From IMG/VR virus record IMGVR_UViG_3300046002_003398, positions 1 through 27,596 of that record: DNA of 27,596 nucleotides; one strand, written 5' to 3'. Shown in pieces: positions 21,851 through 27,596 of the stretch. The translations under genes and the position numbers were made by a program. Below the pieces are notes generated by a model. That model worked only from the letters and a program-made list of their open reading frames with translations. It had not been told where the DNA came from and searched no databases. This DNA is from a virus. Within the stretch, counting starts at the first letter, position 1, and every line of letters starts with the position of its first letter.

Positions 21851-22152
21851 TGAACTTTACTAACTGCACAATCCTAGTACTTGCAGAAGATCGAACTAAA
21901 GCGCAAGCCGTAACCACCACCGAGTACTTTAACGCAGAAGCCTCAGCAGATGGCCTGTTACCTGTGACGCATTACTTTACCAGCGGACCTTTTAGCAATG
22001 ACGAGGTAGATGCTATCATCAATACGAGTTGGCCTAAGTGGGTAAGGTCTGACGATTGGCAATCAGCACTGGCAGGGTTGGGGTTGGTGCAGGTGATACC
22101 AGAGATTGATCCTAGCGTTGTTTTAACTGTACCGGCTGAGGCAGTCATCTAA
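21850..22152 (+). CDS. Hypothetical protein, 100 aa
   Basis: Overlaps genes on both sides by 1 nt. TTTEYFNAEASADGLLPVTHYFTSGPFSNDEVDAIINTSWPKWV gives no known motif, though its Trp and acidic residues suggest a small folded domain. It could be a partner or chaperone of the large protein just upstream, by position only. Confidence 0.68.
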   Translation: MNFTNCTILVLAEDRTKAQAVTTTEYFNAEASADGLLPVTHYFTSGPFSNDEVDAIINTSWPKWVRSDDWQSALAGLGLVQVIPEIDPSVVLTVPAEAVI

Positions 22153-22649
22153 TGGCGTTAGTTGTCGAAACTGGCACAGCATCAGCAACCAGCGAAAGCT
22201 TTAGTAGTGTAGCGGATGCGCTGGCCTATTTCACAGCGCGTGATAATGCGGTCTGGCTGGCTTTGACGACAGCACAACAAGAGGTTGCATTACGCAAAGC
22301 CACAGATTACATGGAGGCGGTCTACTCGCAACGCTGGGCAGGCACACGCACGACCTCAACTCAAGCGCTGTCATGGCCTCGCTATAACGTCTTTGTGAAT
22401 GGCTATGTCATATTAAGTTCAGCAGTGCCTAGAGCCATTGTTAACGCTTGCTCTGAACTTGCCTTGAGAGCCGCAGCCGGTGAATTATTAAGCGATTCGA
22501 CACAACAAAAAACCCGAACCAAGGTGGATGTGATCGAGGTTGAATTTGATAAATACTCGCCACAGTCTACACAGTATTTAGCCATTACCGCCTCGCTTGC
22601 GCCTTACTTCGAGTTGGCTTCTAGCATAGAGCGAAAGGTCGTCAGGTGA
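22152..22649 (+). CDS. Head-tail connector (DnaT_2-type / gp6-like)
   Basis: 165 aa. SSVADALAYFTARDNAVWLALTTAQQEVALRKATDYME and RYNVFVNGYVI...AVPRAIVNACSELALRAAAGELL are a helical pattern that databases often label as a putative DnaT-like ssDNA-binding protein. In this genomic position (after capsid, before head closure) the family serves as the adaptor ring under the portal. The role is inferred from order and family. Confidence 0.78.
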   Translation: MALVVETGTASATSESFSSVADALAYFTARDNAVWLALTTAQQEVALRKATDYMEAVYSQRWAGTRTTSTQALSWPRYNVFVNGYVILSSAVPRAIVNACSELALRAAAGELLSDSTQQKTRTKVDVIEVEFDKYSPQSTQYLAITASLAPYFELASSIERKVVR

Positions 22650-23005
22650 GTTTTTACGCTGATATGGTAGCCGTCGCAGATAGCACCTTGGCAGACTTTG
22701 GGCAATTGGTCACGCTCACCACTAAAACGGTGGGTGCTTACAATCCAGCAACGGGCAATGCAGCAGTCACGATCTCAACGCAACAAGTTAAAGCAGTCGT
22801 ATTTCCTCGCGGATCTAAAGATATTGACGGCACATTGATACAGCAAGGCGATCAAAAGTTATTGCTGTCTATGGCAGGGGTAACAGCACCGCATTTGGAT
22901 GACACGGTCACCATTGGCGCTACGACTTACACGATTACTTTTATCAAGTTACTCGCACCGGCAGGCATCAACGTGCTGTGTGAATGTAATATCAGGGGTG
23001 TGTGA
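22646..23005 (+). CDS. Head closure / head-tail joining protein
   Basis: 119 aa, GTG start in a GTGA overlap. Beta-rich with DFGQLVTLTTKTVGAYNPATG, VVFPRGSKDIDGTLIQQGDQKLLLS and DDTVTIGATTYTITFIK, which is the usual pattern of phage head-closure rings. Its order after the connector matches. Confidence 0.75.
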   Translation: MSFYADMVAVADSTLADFGQLVTLTTKTVGAYNPATGNAAVTISTQQVKAVVFPRGSKDIDGTLIQQGDQKLLLSMAGVTAPHLDDTVTIGATTYTITFIKLLAPAGINVLCECNIRGV

Positions 23006-23487
23006 TGTCTGGTAATTTTGCACTCGATATATCACGTTTTGTTAATCGAACTCACAGCAATGTGGATCTAGTGACTAAGAAAGTCATCATTAACCTAATG
23101 CGTTCAGTGGTCAGAAAGTCACCTGTGGGTAATCCTGAAATATGGGTAACGATGCACAATGGGCAATATGTTGATTATGAATCAGTGCATGGTATCAGTA
23201 GTTATATAGGTGGACGTTTTAAGGCTAACTGGCAATATGACAACGGCTCTATGCCTAGTGACACACTTGACGCAATTGATGCAGATGGTGGCTCAACACT
23301 GGCTCGTATGATTGGAGAAATACCACAGCAGGCATCGGGAAAGATTCATTACATCGTCAATAATCTACCTTACTCGATACGCCTTGAAAATGGTTGGTCA
23401 TCACAAGCTCCAAGTGGAATGGTGGGCTTGACCATATCAGAATATCAAGGAATTGTTAGACGTGCAGCTCAAGAGGTTAATCCATGA
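23005..23487 (+). CDS. Neck / tail completion protein (HK97 gp10-like)
   Basis: 160 aa from the ATG at 23005 (a GTG at 23002 is also in frame); GGGG is about 7 nt upstream. ALDISRFVNRTHSNVDLVTKKVIINLMRSVVRKSPVGN and GRFKANWQY, then YSIRLENGWSSQAPSGMVGL, resemble HK97 gp10-type proteins: helix first, then a K-x-P-V-x-x-G-x-L-x-x-S/N-like part, and the LE.G.S.QAP.GM motif. It joins head and tail. Confidence 0.82.
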   Translation: MSGNFALDISRFVNRTHSNVDLVTKKVIINLMRSVVRKSPVGNPEIWVTMHNGQYVDYESVHGISSYIGGRFKANWQYDNGSMPSDTLDAIDADGGSTLARMIGEIPQQASGKIHYIVNNLPYSIRLENGWSSQAPSGMVGLTISEYQGIVRRAAQEVNP

Positions 23488-23876
23488 GTATTTCCGCTAT
23501 TCGTAGCACTCTGGAATCAGCACTTGACGGCATGACACCGCCATTAGCAACGGCATGGCAGAACGTGCCTTTTACGCCGGTAGTTGGTACACCTTATCAG
23601 CGTGCAAGTTTGCTATTGGCTGAACCCGACAATCAAGAGTTCGGGGCAAGCTTTCAGGAACAGGGCTTTTTGCAGGTAGATTTATGTTATCCACAGTCGG
23701 TCGGTTCTAACGCAGTTGAAGTTCGGGCTGAATTATTACGCACGACTTTTAAACGTGGAATCTCATTGGGTAGCTTAACCATTACCGCAACACCAGAAAT
23801 TAAACCCGCTTACAACGATGGGGATCGTTATGTGATACCCGTCAGAATTCGTTTTCACACTTACATTTCACAATAA
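23484..23876 (+). CDS. Tail terminator-like protein (DUF4128)
   Basis: 130 aa overlapping the gp10-like gene by 4 nt, with AAGAGG upstream. The pattern IRSTLESALDGMTPPLATAWQNVPFTP...PYQRASLLLAEPDN and FQEQGFLQVDLCYPQ, then GDRYVIPVRIRFHTY fits DUF4128, predicted tail terminators that cap the tail tube. It is the last connector before the tube gene. Confidence 0.82.
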   Translation: MSISAIRSTLESALDGMTPPLATAWQNVPFTPVVGTPYQRASLLLAEPDNQEFGASFQEQGFLQVDLCYPQSVGSNAVEVRAELLRTTFKRGISLGSLTITATPEIKPAYNDGDRYVIPVRIRFHTYISQ

Positions 23877-23885
23877 GGAATAAAA

Positions 23886-25091
23886 ATGCCGATAGCACAG
23901 GGTATAAATAAAATAGTTGCGATTAAAAAGCAATCAGCACTCGGAACTCCAGCAACGGGGACTGGTGCAACTGCTTTACGTCGTGAGCAATCTAGCACGA
24001 ATCTTAAAAAAGAAACGTACGCAAACAATGAAATTGCAACACATCAGCAAAGTACTGGTAAGACTCACGGTGTGCGTTCGGTTGATACGTCACTCAATGG
24101 CGTGCTTTCTCCCGGCACATACTCAAGCGTTATCGGTTCAATCTTGCGTCGTGACTTTGCGGCAGTAACTGCATTGGCATCACAGACAATCACGTTTGCA
24201 GGTGCTGCGGGTGCTTGGACTGCGACAGGAACTGGCTTTCTAGCCGGTGGTCTTAAAGTTGGTGGTGTTTTTAGAATCACCACAGGCTCAGTCACTGCCA
24301 ACAATAGCCGTAACTTTTTAATTACCTCAGTGACTGCCACAGTCATCACTTTTATTGCTTTAGATGGCGCGACTGTATCATCTGGTGCAAGTACCACTTG
24401 TGTTACTACTTTAACCGGCAAACGGACTTATGTGCCTGATACCGGACACACCAAAGACTATTACACGTTGGAAGAATGGTATGGCGATTTGAGTGTATCT
24501 CAAACTTATACCGACATCATGTTTGGCAAGTTGGATTTTGGTCTACCGGCTACCGGTAACGCAACCATTGCCATCACTGGTGCGGGTCTTGATCGTCCTG
24601 TATCAACAAGCACTCGCGTTTTCACTGCACCGACTGAGTCATCCACTAACCCAATCGCTGCGGTTAACGGTGTGCTGATTGTCAATGGTGTCAAAGTCAC
24701 CAATATCACTGGCTTGACAATCTCGGTTGACGGTAAAGCAGCCAGTATGGGCGCTGTGGTTGGTGCTAACGTATCACCTGATATTCAACGTGGTGCCATC
24801 GAAGTCTCTGGCTCATTCACTGCGTTATTTGACGCAATGACTTTGTCAGACTTATTCAATTCAGCCACTCAAATTGCTCTAGTTGCTGTCATAACTGACG
24901 GCTCTGCGGCAACCGCTGACTTCTTCACTATCACGCTGCCTAGCATTACATTAGACGGTGACTCTAAAGATGATGGCGATAAGGGCATCGTTGGCACTTA
25001 CCCGTTCACTGCCAGAATAGCTGACACTACAGTGGGTGGTACTGCATTGGCCTATGACCGCACCATTATCTCAATTCAAGACTCGGAGTAA
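23886..25091 (+). CDS. Major tail tube protein
   Basis: 401 aa with AAGGA 6 nt before the ATG. GINKIVAIKKQSALGTPATGTGATALRREQSS, then LNGVLSPGTYSSVIGSILRRDF and TLEEWYGDLSVSQTYTDIMFGKLDFGLPATGNA fit the phage tail tube family. A Thr/Ala/Gly-rich part in the middle (about residues 95-175) may be an insertion exposed on the tube. It is placed just before the chaperone gene, as expected. Confidence 0.9.
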   Translation: MPIAQGINKIVAIKKQSALGTPATGTGATALRREQSSTNLKKETYANNEIATHQQSTGKTHGVRSVDTSLNGVLSPGTYSSVIGSILRRDFAAVTALASQTITFAGAAGAWTATGTGFLAGGLKVGGVFRITTGSVTANNSRNFLITSVTATVITFIALDGATVSSGASTTCVTTLTGKRTYVPDTGHTKDYYTLEEWYGDLSVSQTYTDIMFGKLDFGLPATGNATIAITGAGLDRPVSTSTRVFTAPTESSTNPIAAVNGVLIVNGVKVTNITGLTISVDGKAASMGAVVGANVSPDIQRGAIEVSGSFTALFDAMTLSDLFNSATQIALVAVITDGSAATADFFTITLPSITLDGDSKDDGDKGIVGTYPFTARIADTTVGGTALAYDRTIISIQDSE

Positions 25092-25097
25092 CAACAA

Positions 25098-25505
25098 ATG
25101 GAATTATCAGCACTCGATTTATCAACTACCTCTGAACAAGGTTACGAGTTTGAATTTATCCCCGAAGCAACCGGCATTGGTGAGGGGTTCTTCATTACTG
25201 TACTTGGCAAACACGCTGACACAGTCAAAGAGTGGACCCGTAAAGCGGTTAACAACATGCGGGATCGTGAACGGATGTTGGCAAAGAAAGGCAAGGACGA
25301 CTATCGCAAGGTGGAAGAAGATGAAGCCTTTGGTGTACAGCTGGCGGCAACGACTATCATCGGTTGGAAAGGCATTAATGACGATGGTAAGCCGGTGGAG
25401 TTTAGCAAAGAAATGGCGTTACACATCTGCAAGGTAAATCCAGAAGTCAGAGACCAGGTAAGTGCAGCATCGGACCTAATGTCAAATTTTATCAAGAGCA
25501 AATAG
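25098..25505 (+). CDS. Tail assembly chaperone, gpG-like
   Basis: 135 aa acidic helical protein. DDYRKVEEDEAFGVQLAATTIIGWKGINDDGKPVEFSKEMALHI is characteristic of tail assembly chaperones. It ends shortly after the slippery site AAATTTT; most ribosomes stop at TAG 25503. A fraction shifts and makes the longer product with the following frame. It helps polymerise the tube around the tape measure. Confidence 0.87.
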   Translation: MELSALDLSTTSEQGYEFEFIPEATGIGEGFFITVLGKHADTVKEWTRKAVNNMRDRERMLAKKGKDDYRKVEEDEAFGVQLAATTIIGWKGINDDGKPVEFSKEMALHICKVNPEVRDQVSAASDLMSNFIKSK

Positions 25506-25525
25506 ACGAGTTAATTCTATTTGCT
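25484..25525 (+). promoter_or_regulatory. Programmed -1 ribosomal frameshift signal
   Basis: Slippery heptamer A AAT TTT (25484-25490) is in the reading frame of the chaperone. After a 6-nt spacer comes a 10-bp perfect stem, AGCAAATAGA (25497-25506) with TCTATTTGCT (25516-25525), loop 9 nt. The zero-frame TAG lies inside the stem. Confidence 0.9.
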
Positions 25526-25858
25526 GAGAATGAACTGGCATTAGGTGAAAAACAAGGCGATGGCGTGTCTCTGCGTCATCACCTTGAGGCACTGCAAAGA
25601 CAGACGGGAGTTACGCCAGAGCAGTTAATAACAGTGCCTTTCCCGGAGACACTCGAATTTATCTGGCGGGATTTTCTCGAACTGAACGACGCAAGAACGA
25701 GCAACGGGTACACAGTCAACCCGATAAGTTATTTAGAGCTTGACGCATGGAACCGCTTAATGAATAAACAAGTGACAGCGCAAGAAATCAGCATCATGAA
25801 GCAGTTAGACGCTGTCTTTATGAACCATTACCAAAAGCAACAGGCGGCCAAGAAATGA
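25490..25858 (+). CDS. T part of the gpGT-like tail chaperone, reached by -1 frameshift
   Basis: Continues from codon 131 of the preceding gene in the -1 frame: YQEQIDELILFAENELALGE and onward, then LRHHLEALQRQTGVTPEQLI and MNHYQKQQAAKK, 122 residues. The fused chaperone would be about 253 aa. A stand-alone start (GTG at 25565) is possible but would discard 25 well-formed codons and has no clear ribosome binding site. The fused form recruits the tape-measure protein in lambda-type phages. It overlaps the tape-measure start by 4 nt. Confidence 0.87.
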   Translation, partial: YQEQIDELILFAENELALGEKQGDGVSLRHHLEALQRQTGVTPEQLITVPFPETLEFIWRDFLELNDARTSNGYTVNPISYLELDAWNRLMNKQVTAQEISIMKQLDAVFMNHYQKQQAAKK

Positions 25859-27596
25859 CTATGGATATTGCAACACTCGGTATTAGAGTTGACGCGACAG
25901 ATGTGCGTGGCGCTACTGGTGAGCTTGACAGGCTAGGTGCAGCCGGTGGACGTACTGCAACATCCATGTCGGCTGTTGAGAGAGCAACTAAATTACTGGC
26001 TGGGGCTTTTGTTGGTTTAAGTGCAATTGAATTAGCCAAGCAAATTATTGGCGTTAATCGAGAATTTGAAACGCTGAGAACCAGTTTAATTACAACAACT
26101 GGCAGTATAGAAAAAGCAGGTTTGGCGTTTAAGTTTATTCAAGATTTTGCAGCTAAAACGCCTTTTGATGTGCAACAAGTCACTGAGTCATTTATTAAGC
26201 TGGGAAACTTAGGATTAAAGCCAAGTGAAGCCGCTTTAAGGTCTTACGGTAATACAGCCGCAGCCCAAGCCAAGCCAATAATGCAAATGATTGAAGCGGT
26301 TGCCGATGCTGCAACAGGTGAATTTGAAAGGCTAAAAGAGTTTGGTATTAAGGCAAAAGTACATGGTGATAATGTTGGTTTTGTATTTCAAGGTGTAACA
26401 ACAGAAGTTAAAAACAACGCACAAGCGATTGAAGGTTATTTGATTAACTTAGGCAATACTAAGTTTGGTGATGCTATGGCAAATCAATCAAAAACTATCA
26501 ACGGCTCTATCAGCACATTAAGCGATACTTGGAGTACATTTATGGATAACCTCCTAAATGATGCCAAAGAAAACATGATTGCTAAGTGGGTGCAAACGGC
26601 TGGTAATGCCTTGCATTGGCTTGATATACAAATGAATGGCGCAATACGAACCGCTGACAAATTAGCCGAAGTAGATGCTCGTATTGCAGCTAATAAAGCC
26701 GCTTTAAATGCCCATGATAAAAATGGTGCGTTAGGAAGTTTGGTTGATGGTCTGGCAGGATACGATCCATCATTGGTTAAGAACAGAATTGATTCTGATA
26801 TAAAGTTAAGAGCCGAACTAACAAAAACTATTGAGGGTGAAAAGAAAGCACAAGATGCTTTGATTGCCACAATGGGTGTATCTAGCACTACACAAGACAA
26901 AACGACAGAATCAAAGAAAGCTCAAGAGAAAGCAGCCAAGGATGCCGCAAAAGCAGAGGACACACTCGCCAAATCATTTGCTGATACGTTAAGCGGACTC
27001 AGTCTGCACAATATCGAATTATCAAAAACAACGCGCGAACATAAAGAAGCGGAGTTATCAGCCAAAGGCTACACGCAAGCGATGGTTGCACAAGCAATGG
27101 CGCTGTATGACATTGGTACAGCGCTGGAAGCCAAGAAGAAGCTGCACGAAGCTGAAAAGTCAGAGCTTGACTCACTTATCGACAAATACAACCAGCTAAC
27201 CCTATCAGCACGCGATTACAAATTAACACAGCTTAATGCCCAGGGTATTACCGGCACCGAACAAGCGCCCATCATGGCGCAGTTTGACAAGAACGCAGGC
27301 GCAGAAGTCGCCAAGAAAGCCACCGATGATGCCACCGCCTCTCTCGATGCCTATAACAAAAAGCTGGATGATGCCAATACTAAGACCTCGGATTTAGGCG
27401 CTGTCACAGCAGCTATATTCGATGGAGCATTAGGTGGCATTACTGCTATGGCAGGGGCATTTGATGCGATGGTTGCCTCAATAGATGCCAATACAAAAAA
27501 ACTACAAGAAAACGCAGACGCTAAGAAGCTAAACGAAGCAACCGTTGACCCCGTTAAAAAAGCCGCTAACTTTGAAAAGTACGCCAAAGCTGAGGC
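25855..27596 (+). CDS. Tape-measure protein, N-terminal part (gene runs off window)
   Basis: Open for at least 580 codons to the window edge. The ATG at 25855 overlaps the chaperone stop (a second ATG at 25861 is also possible). MDIATLGIRVDATDVRGATG and LDRLGAAGGRTA are the usual start; then FIQDFAAKTPFDVQQVTESFIKLGNLGL and NTAAAQAKPIMQMIEAVADAATGEFERLKEFGIKA are the conserved TMP_2-type block at about residues 95-165. Long helical stretches follow (KKAQEKAAKDAAKAED). The protein sets tail length and is ejected with the DNA. Confidence 0.93.
   Translation, partial: MTMDIATLGIRVDATDVRGATGELDRLGAAGGRTATSMSAVERATKLLAGAFVGLSAIELAKQIIGVNREFETLRTSLITTTGSIEKAGLAFKFIQDFAAKTPFDVQQVTESFIKLGNLGLKPSEAALRSYGNTAAAQAKPIMQMIEAVADAATGEFERLKEFGIKAKVHGDNVGFVFQGVTTEVKNNAQAIEGYLINLGNTKFGDAMANQSKTINGSISTLSDTWSTFMDNLLNDAKENMIAKWVQTAGNALHWLDIQMNGAIRTADKLAEVDARIAANKAALNAHDKNGALGSLVDGLAGYDPSLVKNRIDSDIKLRAELTKTIEGEKKAQDALIATMGVSSTTQDKTTESKKAQEKAAKDAAKAEDTLAKSFADTLSGLSLHNIELSKTTREHKEAELSAKGYTQAMVAQAMALYDIGTALEAKKKLHEAEKSELDSLIDKYNQLTLSARDYKLTQLNAQGITGTEQAPIMAQFDKNAGAEVAKKATDDATASLDAYNKKLDDANTKTSDLGAVTAAIFDGALGGITAMAGAFDAMVASIDANTKKLQENADAKKLNEATVDPVKKAANFEKYAKAE

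Noticed and set aside
24065-24421. Minus-strand frame of 118 codons opposite the tail tube gene, and a similar one at 26484-26900
   Set aside because: Shadows of the plus-strand structural genes; low-complexity Val/Pro/Ala or Ser/Ile composition.
25565-25858. Independent gene starting at GTG 25565
   Set aside because: The frame is open and protein-like back to the slippery site, so a frameshift product explains it better.

Overview
The window is most of a tailed-phage or prophage genome of lambda-like organisation: divergent early operons around a repressor/cro switch, then nin-like genes, lysis genes, head genes and tail genes. It is cut inside the tape-measure gene at the right edge, and the leftward early operon continues past the left edge. 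A long-tailed siphovirus is indicated by the tail tube, the gpG/gpGT-type chaperones made by -1 frameshifting, and a tape-measure protein. NinB, RusA, YbcO-like DUF1364, DUF3310, Erf and YqaJ homologues point to a proteobacterial, probably gammaproteobacterial, host. This is inference, because no host gene, integrase or att site is visible.

Layout. (1) 38-3984, minus strand: a tightly overlapping leftward early operon with a secreted and a membrane mini-protein, several unknown small proteins, an Erf annealase, a YqaJ exonuclease, an SSB and two small DNA-binding proteins. (2) 3985-5476: the switch. A leftward promoter with a structured leader, a CI-like repressor gene on the minus strand, and cro plus a ribbon-helix-helix gene on the plus strand. 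Four copies of a 15-bp operator lie in two pairs, each with the same 34-bp spacing. The repressor coding sequence contains two adjacent microsatellites, a pentanucleotide x8 and a tetranucleotide x10, whose slippage would change its C-terminus. (3) 5477-5801: no gene, but a nested inverted-repeat structure that looks like a folded RNA. (4) 5802-9933: a ParB-like/MT-A70 methyltransferase fusion, an unknown protein, a DEAH helicase and a zinc-finger/TOPRIM primase. (5) 9940-11851: nin-like small genes, several of them very short. (6) 11858-13074: a late-type promoter and the lysis cassette (lysozyme, holin-like proteins and a lipoprotein gene embedded out of frame in a holin-like gene). (7) 13076-19797: terminase, portal, a free-standing HNH homing endonuclease, head morphogenesis protein, terminator, a second promoter nearly identical to the lysis promoter, scaffold-like protein and major capsid protein. 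(8) 19860-27596: an accessory structural protein, head-tail connectors, tail tube, frameshifted tail chaperones and tape measure.

The genes fit a temperate phage with its own recombination system (exonuclease, annealase, SSB, RusA, NinB) and helicase/primase initiation. The most unusual points are the potentially phase-variable repressor, which lacks a visible self-cleavage domain, the folded element at 5568-5698, the twin promoters, and the textbook frameshift signal at 25484-25525.
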